A stretch of DNA of 15,888 nucleotides from an uncultured Carnobacterium sp. (GCA_937976325.1 CALJSD010000113.1:1-15888), one strand, 5' to 3'. Positions 5,860-13,417 are shown, counted from the stretch's first letter. Numbers and translations: made by a program. The notes: generated by a model from the sequence alone, not told the origin.

Positions 5860-6537
5860 CTACAGACGAACTAACTTCCCTTTCTTCATCTCATAAACGG
5901 TATCTACATATTCAAGGACAGAGCGGTCATGCGTTACCATAATGGCACTCTTATGTTTCGATTTCACTTCACGTTGAATCAATTGCGCAATCTCTTGACC
6001 ACGTTCTGGGTCCAGACTGGCAGTCGGCTCATCCGCTAAAATGAGTTGTGGGTTTCCAATAAACGCACGCGCAATCGCAGCACGTTGTTTTTGTCCACCT
6101 GACATTTGATTTGGGTATTGGCCGTAGCAGTCTTCAATGCCTAGTTCTGCTAATAAGCCTTTGACTTCTGCTTTGCGTTTCGCAGCGTCTTTTTCCCCTT
6201 TTAATTTTGCGACCACTTCTAATTGGTCCCCGATTTTCATATATGGAAGTAATTGATGGTCTTGGAAAATAAACCCAAGCAACTCCAATCTTTTCTTCGT
6301 CCATTCACTTTGTTTTACATTCGTTAAGTTTTGTCCGCCGATAATAATCTCACCGCTATCAGCCGATAAGAGTAAACCCGCGATAGAAAGGAGCGTTGAT
6401 TTTCCTGAACCTGAAGGCCCTAAAATAGCCACAAATTCTTGCGGTTCAACGGTTAAACTTAAGTCTTTAATCACATCGTGCATTTGATTGCCGTCTGCGT
6501 ATGATTTTTTAATCTGTTGTAATTCAATCACTGACAT
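5860..6537 (-). CDS. ABC transporter ATPase, MacB/LolD/HrtA-like
   Basis: A 225-residue ATPase with Walker A GPSGSGKST (40-48), Q-loop GFIFQDHQLLPYM (Gln92), signature MSGGQKQR (145-152), Walker B LILADEPTASLD (165-176) and H-loop His203. The ADEPTASLD and FQDHQLLPYMKIGDQL segments place it with MacB/FtsE/HrtA-type exporters that work with FtsX-fold permeases. The chosen start, ATG 6537 (MSVIELQQ), falls 1 nt after the permease stop. In-frame ATG 6549 and TTG 6558 would overlap the permease gene and are possible alternatives. With its permease and the adjacent two-component system it matches the HrtBA-HssRS heme-detoxification layout, an inference from family and context. Confidence 0.88.
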   Translation of the reverse strand: MSVIELQQIKKSYADGNQMHDVIKDLSLTVEPQEFVAILGPSGSGKSTLLSIAGLLLSADSGEIIIGGQNLTNVKQSEWTKKRLELLGFIFQDHQLLPYMKIGDQLEVVAKLKGEKDAAKRKAEVKGLLAELGIEDCYGQYPNQMSGGQKQRAAIARAFIGNPQLILADEPTASLDPERGQEIAQLIQREVKSKHKSAIMVTHDRSVLEYVDTVYEMKKGKLVRL

Positions 6538-6538
6538 C

Positions 6539-7630
6539 TTATTCACCATTTCCACCAATCACTTCGATTGGATCCACTTTCTTAATTTTTAATAGAGATA
6601 ACGCGCCACAAATAATCGAGATGACGATAAAGCTTGCGGAAATCACCGCATTATCTTCTGATCGCATATAAAACGGCATGCTTACCGGTAAGAATGGCGT
6701 CAACGCTAAGGCAAGCCCTAGTCCGATACCAATCCCGATTACGGAAAGAATTCCAACTTGCGATAATTGGATTCTTGTAATTTGTCCCATAGACATTCCA
6801 ATGGCTTTTAACACACCGAATTGTTTTAGTTTTTGCAAGGCTAAAATGTAGAAGAATACTCCTAGAATTGCGGCTGAGGCGATTAGTAATACCCAAGTCA
6901 TTGTTTTTAAAATCATGTTTGTCGCAGTGTAACCTGGGATTTTATTAATGATTTGTTGTTTGTTTGAGACCATCAATTGTTCGGATAAGTCGTCGGCTGT
7001 TACCGCTTGGCTTGTGATGATGGCTTGTGGTTGCCAAGTGTAGTTTGGATTTTTCTTTTGACGCATTTCTTCGAGTGTTTTCGAACTGATGAAGGCCACT
7101 GAGCTATGTCCGTATTTTGCGTCTTTGGCAAAGGCCACTACTTTAAGCATTACTTCCGAAGACTTGTCTTTAATCGTGTCGCCAACGTGGAGGCCTTTTG
7201 CTTTATACGATTCATCTAAAATCACTTCGTTTTCGGCTAAGTCCGCAGCCGTATACCCATCTTCTGTCTTAATCGTTAAATTCTTGTAAGTATCCATCGC
7301 AAAGAATGTCACGTCTTGCGAACCTTCCTCGTCCTCTTTCATAAACGTAGAACGTTGAATCACAAGTCCCGTTTCGTTTTCTAGATGGAGTTCTTCAATC
7401 TCCGTTAGTTCTGAACTTGTAAGGGTTGAGTATGGAATCACTCCTTCTGAATCCTTTGAAAGAATATAATGAACGTCCCCAAACGTATCAATTTGCGCCA
7501 TAATAATGCGCCCTAATCCGTTTGTTAGGCCAGATAGGAAAATGACCATGAACATCATAATCACGATCAGGGCCTCAATTAATATAAATTTTTTAGGTTG
7601 GTATTTAATTTCATTCCATGCAATTTTCAT
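6539..7630 (-). CDS. FtsX/MacB-fold ABC permease, HrtB-like (heme efflux candidate)
   Basis: A 363-residue permease with the MacB arrangement: one N-terminal TM (about 14-36, ending FLSGLTNGLGR), a large extracytoplasmic domain of roughly 200 residues, then three C-terminal TMs (about 240-265, 283-310, 325-345). The domain between TMs 1 and 2 is typical of mechanotransmission exporters, which move substrate from the outer leaflet. The N-terminal EIKYQP...FLSGL.NGLGR pattern looks like HrtB. I start it at ATG 7630, 7 nt after AGGAG; ATG 7633 is equally in frame but only 4 nt away. It is the first gene of a four-gene operon (permease, ATPase, regulator, kinase). Alternative substrates are antimicrobial peptides or lipids. 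Confidence 0.85.
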   Translation of the reverse strand: MKIAWNEIKYQPKKFILIEALIVIMMFMVIFLSGLTNGLGRIIMAQIDTFGDVHYILSKDSEGVIPYSTLTSSELTEIEELHLENETGLVIQRSTFMKEDEEGSQDVTFFAMDTYKNLTIKTEDGYTAADLAENEVILDESYKAKGLHVGDTIKDKSSEVMLKVVAFAKDAKYGHSSVAFISSKTLEEMRQKKNPNYTWQPQAIITSQAVTADDLSEQLMVSNKQQIINKIPGYTATNMILKTMTWVLLIASAAILGVFFYILALQKLKQFGVLKAIGMSMGQITRIQLSQVGILSVIGIGIGLGLALALTPFLPVSMPFYMRSEDNAVISASFIVISIICGALSLLKIKKVDPIEVIGGNGE

Positions 7631-7661
7631 CATTTTGCTCCTTTTTTAAATGGTAGTTTTC

Positions 7662-7693
7662 AGTATACGCGTCTTATATGACCTGAATATGAC
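7662..7693 (-). promoter_or_regulatory. Inducible promoter with HssR-like direct repeat
   Basis: On the minus strand GTCATAT occurs twice (7687-7693 and 7676-7682) at an 11-bp period, one helical turn, as expected for tandem binding of an OmpR-family dimer. It overlaps the position of a missing -35 and is followed by TATACT (7662-7667). From memory, the staphylococcal HssR site is a direct repeat of GTTCATATT with 2-bp spacing. This element has the same period and agrees at about 7 of 9 bases per half. Confidence 0.65.
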
Positions 7694-7740
7694 ATTATTT
7701 ATATAAGGAGTGCTCGTTGGATACTGCATCACGTGCTTTG

Positions 7741-7749
7741 TGGTATAGT
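7741..7749 (+). promoter_or_regulatory. Extended -10 promoter of the membrane protein gene
   Basis: TGGTATAGT lies 38 bp upstream of the start codon. No strong -35 is present (TTGGAT at a 21-bp spacer). Confidence 0.45.
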
Positions 7750-7786
7750 AGAAATACATTTATCCAAGTTTTTGAAAGGAAACAGA

Positions 7787-8563
7787 ATGTTAAAGTTTTT
7801 ACTGAAAAAGAAAGATTCTTCAGAGCCAGTTCCTGGTTCTGGAAAACAAAAGAAATCAAAAAAACAAAGAAGCAATCAAACGGACGACCGGTACCATGGT
7901 CCATTAATCACGAATGAGGTGAGTCTAGGGTACATTAAATTCTTCCCTTGGCTTATGCTTCCATTTACTGCGTTTCTATATTTTGTTGCTGGGCACGATG
8001 ATTCTATCGGGATTATTAAGGTCCTATTCTTGAGTGCGACGATCATTAATATCGTTAGCCTTCTCTTTGGACTTTTTACGCCTTTAATCAATCGCTTTAA
8101 GTCTCTAACTTATATTCTAGTGGCCTTAGTCGTTTGGACTGTCACACTCACCTTTACCTTTATCTTCCTACTGATGGTTACGGATGATAACACACCCTTC
8201 AGCGCGTCAAAGCTCTACGAGTCCAAGTTGACGCTATTTTATGTCATTCCAATAGTACTTCTATTTATAGTAATGACCATCATTTACGCATGGTATTACC
8301 TTCCTCAAAATCAAGGGAAAATTTGGATGATTAACCGATGGGAAACGTATAAGGTAAATAGTAAGAAAAAAGCACTCTTATTCAATATTGCTAAAGTCCT
8401 GGGATTTATTCTATTGGTCATTGCCGTGATTACAGACTACATACAGATGATTTTCGGCTTTTTCTTTGGCGCTTTAATGGCCTTCGCTTTCCCAGCCGTT
8501 TTAGTAGATGCCATTTACGCAGCAATCTATATTAAAGACCATCCTGATTATGAAGAGTTGTGA
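7787..8563 (+). CDS. Predicted six-TM membrane protein of unknown function
   Basis: A 258-residue protein not recognised as a named family. The first 45 residues are a Lys-rich, low-complexity cytoplasmic tail (several KKK and KK runs). Six hydrophobic helices follow at about 52-69, 76-99, 107-131, 148-171, 199-218 and 221-248, with a short acidic C-terminus. No signal peptide, catalytic motif or ATP-binding motif is seen. The start at ATG 7787 has GAAAGGA 6 nt upstream; the longer in-frame reading from ATG 7733 has no ribosome binding site and overlaps the promoter. It is divergent from the heme-type efflux operon and 42 bp ahead of a GNAT gene that it is probably cotranscribed with. Confidence 0.75.
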   Translation: MLKFLLKKKDSSEPVPGSGKQKKSKKQRSNQTDDRYHGPLITNEVSLGYIKFFPWLMLPFTAFLYFVAGHDDSIGIIKVLFLSATIINIVSLLFGLFTPLINRFKSLTYILVALVVWTVTLTFTFIFLLMVTDDNTPFSASKLYESKLTLFYVIPIVLLFIVMTIIYAWYYLPQNQGKIWMINRWETYKVNSKKKALLFNIAKVLGFILLVIAVITDYIQMIFGFFFGALMAFAFPAVLVDAIYAAIYIKDHPDYEEL

Positions 8564-8605
8564 TTGCACAAATAAAGAACAAAAAGTTATTGGAGGAATC
8601 ATTTT

Positions 8606-9007
8606 ATGGAATTTACTCATAAAATCCCTAGCGTTGAAGCCTATAATCAATTAAGAGTAAACGCTGGAATGAATAGCACTAAACCTCATTCTGAAGTGAA
8701 AAAGGCACTTGAAGGAACTCTTTTCTTAGTTTCTGTTTATGAAGATGATGAACTCATTGGTCTAGGAAGAATTGTTGGCGATGGTGGTGTCACTTTTGTC
8801 GTATCCGATATTATGGTAGATAAAAAGTTCCAAAGACGCGGTATCGCAAATAGAATTATGGAAATGATTGATCAGTGGTTTGATGAAAACACACATGAGA
8901 GTAGTTTTATCACTTTACTAGCTAAAGTTCCTGCAGATAAGCTTTATCGTAAACATCATTTTTCCTATCTTGACGAAAAACGAGTGGGCATGATTCGAGA
9001 AAAATAA
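8606..9007 (+). CDS. GNAT family N-acetyltransferase
   Basis: A 133-residue acetyltransferase. The central strand IGLGRIVGDGGVTFVVSDIMV (about 51-71) runs into acetyl-CoA motif A with QRRGIANRIMEMI (76-88), and a late Phe/Tyr region (KLYRKHHFSYL, 112-122) matches motif B of small-molecule or aminoglycoside-like GNATs. The YRKHHF region resembles the Y..xGF motif common in this family. Size is normal for a single-domain member. The substrate cannot be told. A good TTGGAGGAA is 8 nt upstream of the ATG. It is probably the second gene of a two-gene plus-strand unit that ends at the bidirectional terminator at 9048-9079. Confidence 0.85.
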   Translation: MEFTHKIPSVEAYNQLRVNAGMNSTKPHSEVKKALEGTLFLVSVYEDDELIGLGRIVGDGGVTFVVSDIMVDKKFQRRGIANRIMEMIDQWFDENTHESSFITLLAKVPADKLYRKHHFSYLDEKRVGMIREK

Positions 9008-9033
9008 ACGTGAATTTCACGGAACAACAAACA

Positions 9034-9107
9034 AAAAAAGCAAAAACAGAGCCAGCAGCTATTTCTAGTTGCTGGCTCTTTCATTTTATTTTACAGTTGC
9101 GAACTTC
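9034..9107. repeat. Direct repeat copy 1 (terminator plus permease 3' end)
   Basis: Bases 9034-9082 match 13418-13466 with a single mismatch (A at 9061, C at 13445). Weaker similarity without gaps continues to about 9107 at a constant offset of 4384. This copy includes the functional terminator and the last codons of the intact permease. Confidence 0.85.
9048..9079. terminator. Bidirectional terminator between convergent genes
   Basis: A 13-bp stem with one G-T wobble (9048-9060 with 9067-9079) and a 6-nt loop. The minus strand has CTGTTTTTGCTTTTTTT after it; the plus strand has CTTTCATTTTATTTT. It ends the GNAT gene and the ABC operon, which converge here. Confidence 0.88.
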
Positions 9108-9799
9108 ACTTTAGGAACAAGGAAGTATAGCGGAATGACATTCAAAATAAATACTCCAATGAAGAGTGCCACATCTTTGACATCAATACTCGTTGAAGAA
9201 CTTAGAGCATTCACGATATTGGTGTAATAGTACCCTGGGAAAATCATTTGAGCTTTACTAATAAATTCCATGAATCCTCCTTCGGCACCAAGAGATGCAA
9301 ATGGAATAATCGTCATAGAAGCTAAAATAATTACTGGGAAGCTGACCGTATCAATAATTTTCTCATCGAGTCTAACTCCAATTACAAAACCAATAATACT
9401 AAAATAAATTCCCATAATGGTTAATAGGAAAAATTGAACGACTAATTGACTGTTTAGTGAAAAACTAAAGAAGAGAACCCCTACAGCTAATACTACAACA
9501 AAAATTAAAGTGTTTAACACCAATTGTACGAGAGTTTGGTCGAGCAAATAATTTTTCACTGTATATTTAGAAAACTTCGATTCGAATGAGTAAAAATCGA
9601 TATTTGACGAAATCCGTTTGCTAAAGGTAGCAAGACTATTCCCGATAATCCCAATAAACACAGCAATCCCCAGCATTATATTTGGTGTGATTCCTTGTTG
9701 AATATTGTATAGAAATACATACCATGCCACTGGAATAAAAATTGTAAACAATAAAAATCTTTTATTATCAAGGACTTGTTTTAATTGAATGAGTTTCAT
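9086..9799 (-). CDS. ABC-2 type transporter permease
   Basis: A 237-residue protein with six predicted TM helices (about 15-32, 40-62, 92-117, 123-148, 155-180 and 212-231) and no ATPase motif, the layout of ABC-2 permeases found in bacteriocin-immunity and antibiotic-export systems. It lies immediately after its ATPase: the stop codon TAATG shares one base with the ATG at 9805. I prefer ATG 9799 (MKLIQLKQ), 9 nt from GGAGGG; ATG 9805 is only 3 nt from it. The C-terminus KVKFATVK is echoed by a decayed copy at 13467-13500. The substrate is unknown; the LytTR site upstream suggests it belongs to the peptide-sensing system next door. Confidence 0.88.
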   Translation of the reverse strand: MKLIQLKQVLDNKRFLLFTIFIPVAWYVFLYNIQQGITPNIMLGIAVFIGIIGNSLATFSKRISSNIDFYSFESKFSKYTVKNYLLDQTLVQLVLNTLIFVVVLAVGVLFFSFSLNSQLVVQFFLLTIMGIYFSIIGFVIGVRLDEKIIDTVSFPVIILASMTIIPFASLGAEGGFMEFISKAQMIFPGYYYTNIVNALSSSTSIDVKDVALFIGVFILNVIPLYFLVPKVKFATVK

Positions 9800-9804
9800 A
9801 ATCA

Positions 9805-10476
9805 TTATCCCTCCATTTTCACTTGTTCTCTATAGAACTGTTCGATTGTTTGGCCCTTACGATGAATCTCTTCTACACTTTCCTGAGCAGCAATGCGGCC
9901 ATCTTTTAAAATCAGTACTTTCGTAAAGAAATGATCGATTTGGTTAAAATCATGAGTCACGACCACCGACGTAAACTTCTGCTCTTCTAACAGATGCCAG
10001 AAATTATCAACAGACTCTAAATCCATCCCGGTTGTTGGTTCATCCAGAAAGATTAGTCGTGGTTCATTTAAAATCGTTAATAATAATGAGAGACGTCTCT
10101 TTTGTCCGCCAGAAAGTCCCAACACATATTGATTCTTAAAGTCCTCTAATTCCACCATTTTTAATAATGCATCAATATCGATATCTTCTAATTGATTCAT
10201 ATAGCACTTGAGCAATACTAAATCTCCCACTTTCAAATCATCAATCAAAATATCTCCTTGTGGCATCATGCCGATTTCGGTTTGAAAATCTAGGGTTGTT
10301 TCGATACGTCCTGCATTTGCTTGCAGTTGACCGGCTATAATCTTTAGTAGTGTACTTTTTCCTGCCCCATTATTCCCAAGTAAGGCAACTTTATCTCCTT
10401 CTTCTACTATGAAGGAAACACCTTTTAAAACCTCTTTATTCTTAAATGACTTTTTGATTTCTATTACTTTAAACAT
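9805..10476 (-). CDS. ABC transporter ATP-binding protein
   Basis: A 223-residue ATPase: Walker A GNNGAGKST (34-42), Q-loop MMPQGD (Gln73), signature LSGGQKRR (121-128), Walker B LIFLDEPTTGMD (141-152) and H-loop THDF (His175). The MPQGD/TTGMD pattern fits the CcmA/DrrA-like group that pairs with ABC-2 permeases. GGAGG is 6 nt upstream of the ATG. It is the first gene of a two-gene operon whose promoter carries a LytTR-type direct repeat, so its expression probably depends on the response regulator encoded at 11966-12709. Between the two units sits the terminator of the kinase gene. Confidence 0.93.
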   Translation of the reverse strand: MFKVIEIKKSFKNKEVLKGVSFIVEEGDKVALLGNNGAGKSTLLKIIAGQLQANAGRIETTLDFQTEIGMMPQGDILIDDLKVGDLVLLKCYMNQLEDIDIDALLKMVELEDFKNQYVLGLSGGQKRRLSLLLTILNEPRLIFLDEPTTGMDLESVDNFWHLLEEQKFTSVVVTHDFNQIDHFFTKVLILKDGRIAAQESVEEIHRKGQTIEQFYREQVKMEG

Positions 10477-10511
10477 ATAAGCCTCCAGGTGTTTGTTTTA
10501 TTGATGAATTT

Positions 10512-10579
10512 AGTTTACTGCACCTTTTCCCACAAAAAATCAAATTATCAAAAACGGTCAACGAAATGTCGCGAACGGT
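10512..10579 (-). promoter_or_regulatory. LytTR-type regulator binding site and -10 of the ABC operon
   Basis: On the minus strand ACCGTTCGC (10571-10579) and ACCGTTTTT (10550-10558) are separated by 12 bp, a 21-bp period. Each fits 7 of the 8 defined positions of the known LytTR consensus ([TA][AC][CA]GTTN[AG][TG], direct repeat with 12-13 bp spacer; AgrA, ComE and PlnC sites). TAAACT (10512-10517) lies 32 bp after the second repeat, as in regulated bacteriocin promoters, and no good -35 is present. Confidence 0.75.
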
Positions 10580-10597
10580 ATTTTTTATCATGAAAGC

Positions 10598-10631
10598 ACA
10601 AAAAAACTAAATAGCAGTCGCTATTTAGTTT
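10598..10631 (-). terminator. Terminator of the kinase operon
   Basis: A perfect 12-bp stem (10604-10615 with 10620-10631, loop AGTC) is followed on the minus strand by TTTT, seven Ts in all including the stem end. It separates the kinase/regulator unit from the ABC operon. Confidence 0.85.
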
Positions 10632-10648
10632 AGATTGATTGATTTATT

Positions 10649-11956
10649 TTATTGAATAAAAGTAATCGTTTGAGAAAATTGGTAGTTTACACTTCTAGTG
10701 CTGATTGAGCACTTTGGATAACGATCCATGATTTGCTGTACGTTATAGAGTCCAAGACCTCGATTTTCACCTTTTGTGGAGACACCGCGTTCAAATAAAT
10801 GAGTCACATCCACCTTCTCGGCTTCAGTCGTATTTTCAACCACCAAAACCAATGCCATTTCACTCTTAATCAACGCCACAGAGAGTTTTTTCTGTTGGGC
10901 TTTTTGACTAGCTTCAATCGCATTATCACAGAGAATGGATAAAATCGTTATGAAATCTAAAATTTCTATTTGGAAATCATCTATCGGTTCTTCCACCTCA
11001 ACAGTAATGTCAATCCCTTTATTTTGCGCCTCTAACAACTTCGCAGACAATACACTTTTAACGGCATCATTCTTAATATTGCTTAGTCGTGCGATATCAA
11101 ATTTCTTATCGTAAAATGACTTTCCACTTTCCTTCAGAACATCCTCATAAATACGTTGAATTGCATGCAAGTCTTGATTTTCAATCCCTAGTTTCAAGCT
11201 CGTTAAAATATTGAGATAGTCATGTCTAAAACTGCGAATTTCACTGTAAAGAGATTCCACATGATGACTATAATTCGATAATTCTTTTAACTGACGGTCT
11301 TTCTGCGCTACAATTTCTTGTTCGAGTTTTTCTTTCGAACTTGCATTGACATATAAGAGCATAATGAAAAATAGAATAATATATAGATTATTAAGCTGCC
11401 CTCTCCACATATCGGCATCTGACAATTGATTTCTTAAAACAACAAACAAAGAAACCAGTATGATATAGAGTATCATCGATAGATTAATAATCAGTAAAAT
11501 CGTATTAAAATATTGACGCTTAAATCCTTCTTTTAAATCTTTAAAGTCAATTTTTAACGAATGAATAATGAGTAGATATGCTGGGAAAATGAGCAATTCA
11601 ATCAGAATATCATATCCGCTAATTGCTGCTTCATTAAACACGGTAATTCCTAACATCGGAAACACATTATAACCTAGCATACGTCCAAATAGACTTTCCA
11701 CAATAACTGGATACAATCCATAAAACAGATTCATCATCCGACTCTGACCTTTATTAATATAAAAGCAATAGGCAATATACATAATAAAAGATCCAAAATA
11801 AGCGATCGGTGGCAATACAATAAAGAGCCCAACAAAGGCTGCTGGTATTATCAAGAACCATTTCCGTTTTATCGGCAATTCACTAATCTGTTTAAAAATC
11901 AACATCTGTGCCAGTATTTTTAAATAAACATTCGCTACATTTAAAAATAATTCCAT
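10649..11956 (-). CDS. Peptide-pheromone-type GHKL histidine kinase (ComD/BlpH/AgrC-like)
   Basis: A 435-residue kinase with a polytopic N-terminal sensor (about six hydrophobic segments within residues 1-205) instead of an extracellular domain, then a coiled linker (205-235) and an HPK10-type core: phospho-acceptor in SFRHDYLNIL (His245), N-box CDNAIEAS (Asn345) and G-box RGLGLYNV (399-406). HPK10 kinases with this sensor usually detect secreted peptides and pair with LytTR regulators. Here the regulator gene is 9 bp upstream and cotranscribed. Weak AGGAT precedes the ATG by 8 nt. No precursor peptide with a double-glycine leader or AgrD/AgrB pair is found in the window, so the ligand is unknown and may come from elsewhere. 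Confidence 0.92.
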   Translation of the reverse strand: MELFLNVANVYLKILAQMLIFKQISELPIKRKWFLIIPAAFVGLFIVLPPIAYFGSFIMYIAYCFYINKGQSRMMNLFYGLYPVIVESLFGRMLGYNVFPMLGITVFNEAAISGYDILIELLIFPAYLLIIHSLKIDFKDLKEGFKRQYFNTILLIINLSMILYIILVSLFVVLRNQLSDADMWRGQLNNLYIILFFIMLLYVNASSKEKLEQEIVAQKDRQLKELSNYSHHVESLYSEIRSFRHDYLNILTSLKLGIENQDLHAIQRIYEDVLKESGKSFYDKKFDIARLSNIKNDAVKSVLSAKLLEAQNKGIDITVEVEEPIDDFQIEILDFITILSILCDNAIEASQKAQQKKLSVALIKSEMALVLVVENTTEAEKVDVTHLFERGVSTKGENRGLGLYNVQQIMDRYPKCSISTRSVNYQFSQTITFIQ

Positions 11957-11965
11957 AAAATCATC

Positions 11966-12709
11966 CTAACAATTTAGTGTCTTTACTTTTTCAAGCAGTC
12001 CTTTATATTTCATACGGGAAATCAAGCAACTATCATTATTTTCAAATAAAGCAAGCTTCTCTTCTTTATCGATTTTCACAATATTAGCAGGATTTACCAC
12101 GAAAGACCGGTGACAACGATATAAGCGAGGGTCTGCTTTTTCGATGTCTGCAATACTCGCGTAGAACTCTAATCGTTCATCCTTGGTATGTAAAATCACC
12201 TTATGTATCGTTGGCGAAGTCTCAAAATACAAAATATTATTAAACGGTACTTGAACATGGGCCATCGCGGTCTCGAAAGTAAAAGCATCTTCAGAAACTG
12301 TTGTTCCAGCTTTTTCAATCGTATATTCGATAGCGGAACAAATACGCTCTGCAAACTCTTCTTCCGAAAGTGATTTATCAATAAAATCAAGTGCAGCTAC
12401 CTTGTACTTGAAGGTAATCGGCATAAACTCTGAATGGGTCGTGACGAACACGATTGTCGCATTCGGGTCTTTCTTCCTGATTTCTTTTGCGATATCCAGA
12501 CCTTTCTTTTCTTCCCCTTTAATTTCAATGTCTAGGAAGAATAATTGATGTGAACCTCTTTCGGTGATTGCTTCCACTAGTTGATGAGGTTTGCCAAAAA
12601 TCTTCGGAGGTTTACATTGTAATGATTTTTGAGCAATCAGTTCCTGAATCACATTCTCGATACGAGATTGCTGCAGCAACTCATCTTCTAATACGAAAAT
12701 ACTTAACAT
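11966..12709 (-). CDS. LytTR-family response regulator (ComE/BlpR/AgrA-like)
   Basis: A 247-residue regulator with a receiver domain (acidic residues Glu8-Asp9-Glu10, phospho-acceptor Asp60 in FFLDIE, Thr91, Lys112) and a LytTR DNA-binding domain (about 140-245) that contains RCHRSFVVNPANI (198-210) and the late SRMKYKGL segment. This beta-fold binds tandem 9-mers spaced 12-13 bp apart. AAAGGAGG sits 8 nt upstream of the ATG. It is expressed with the GHKL kinase. Predicted targets are the ABC operon promoter (10550-10579) and perhaps the region shared with the divergent 119-residue gene (12740-12771). Confidence 0.93.
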   Translation of the reverse strand: MLSIFVLEDELLQQSRIENVIQELIAQKSLQCKPPKIFGKPHQLVEAITERGSHQLFFLDIEIKGEEKKGLDIAKEIRKKDPNATIVFVTTHSEFMPITFKYKVAALDFIDKSLSEEEFAERICSAIEYTIEKAGTTVSEDAFTFETAMAHVQVPFNNILYFETSPTIHKVILHTKDERLEFYASIADIEKADPRLYRCHRSFVVNPANIVKIDKEEKLALFENNDSCLISRMKYKGLLEKVKTLNC

Positions 12710-12739
12710 TAGCTTTCCTCCTTTAGGACAGATGCCGAA

Positions 12740-12801
12740 TATGACAGATTTCTATCCTTTTATGACATTTTCAAAATGAATCCTTTCACTCCATGTACAA
12801 T
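12740..12801. promoter_or_regulatory. Shared divergent promoter region with 21-bp direct repeat
   Basis: TATGACA occurs at 12740-12746 and 12761-12767, a 21-bp (two-turn) period like LytTR sites, although the bases differ from the consensus seen at 10550-10579. On the plus strand TACAAT (12796-12801) has no -35 and lies 28 bp after the second repeat, the expected geometry for activation of the orphan gene. The minus-strand promoter of the regulator operon is not clear. Confidence 0.45.
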
Positions 12802-12822
12802 AAATTCGATTGGAGGAAAGAT

Positions 12823-13182
12823 ATGATTCAATGGATACAATATTATTGGTTACTTCTGGTTCTGAAAAAATATATCAGACAACATAAACTACCTGTAACC
12901 ATTCATTCTACATTCCCAATGATACAACTTCACACCAACAGGAATTGGTTTTATTTTATCACAATTACTGCTCCTTGTAAGTTGTCAACCACGGTAAATC
13001 GAATTCGACGACAGCATCTTCATGCCAAAATCATTTTGGTTGCTCCAAACGTTAACTACTCTGAAATCTTCGAAGCTCATCTAGAACTATTTGGAATTGT
13101 GGATACGAAACAATCCCTATTTATGGTGTTTGACGAATTGAACGAGTATTTGGAGTATATATTTCAACCTAAAATTGAGTAA
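12823..13182 (+). CDS. Small orphan protein divergent from the LytTR system
   Basis: A 119-residue protein of no family I recognise. ATG 12823 (MIQWIQYY) has GGAGGAAA 6 nt upstream; the longer frame from 12793 would start inside the -10 box. An aromatic N-terminal helix (about 3-15) is followed by a basic segment, then alternating strand/helix stretches (FYFITITAP 48-56, about 57-70, AKIILVAPN 73-81) and an acidic C-terminus with LFMVFDELNEYLEY. There is no signal peptide, no double-glycine leader and no Cys pattern of a bacteriocin. The small size, divergent placement and repeat upstream suggest a co-regulated immunity or accessory protein, but this is inference from position only. Confidence 0.6.
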   Translation: MIQWIQYYWLLLVLKKYIRQHKLPVTIHSTFPMIQLHTNRNWFYFITITAPCKLSTTVNRIRRQHLHAKIILVAPNVNYSEIFEAHLELFGIVDTKQSLFMVFDELNEYLEYIFQPKIE

Positions 13183-13237
13183 ATTCTTGAAAAAATTCAG
13201 GAGTATCTAAACCATTTTCTAAAGACTTTTCACTTTT

Positions 13238-13258
13238 TGGGGTATAAAAAATACCCCA
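13238..13258. repeat. Perfect inverted repeat TGGGGTAT/ATACCCCA
   Basis: An 8-bp perfect stem with an AAAAA loop, 55 bp after the orphan gene. No T-run follows on either strand, so it is not a standard terminator. It may be an operator-like palindrome or an RNA stabiliser. Confidence 0.5.
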
Positions 13259-13417
13259 CTACATGGATTTTAAGATTCTTTCATCTTAAAAGTAATTAAA
13301 AATATTGAAATATAAGTGATATTCGGAATATATTTGGAGTGATTTTTAATCTAATTATTTCAAAATGGGGAAAAATGAAAGTTAATGACGGGCATGCTTT
13401 TTTATTTAGATTACATC

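Noticed and set aside
7717..7917. Alternative-frame ORFs over the start of the membrane protein gene
   Set aside because: They lack ribosome binding sites and are overlapped by the frame beginning at 7787, which has clear TM helices.
13238..13258. The TGGGGTAT/ATACCCCA hairpin as terminator of the orphan gene
   Set aside because: No T-run follows on the plus or minus side, so it was kept only as an inverted repeat.
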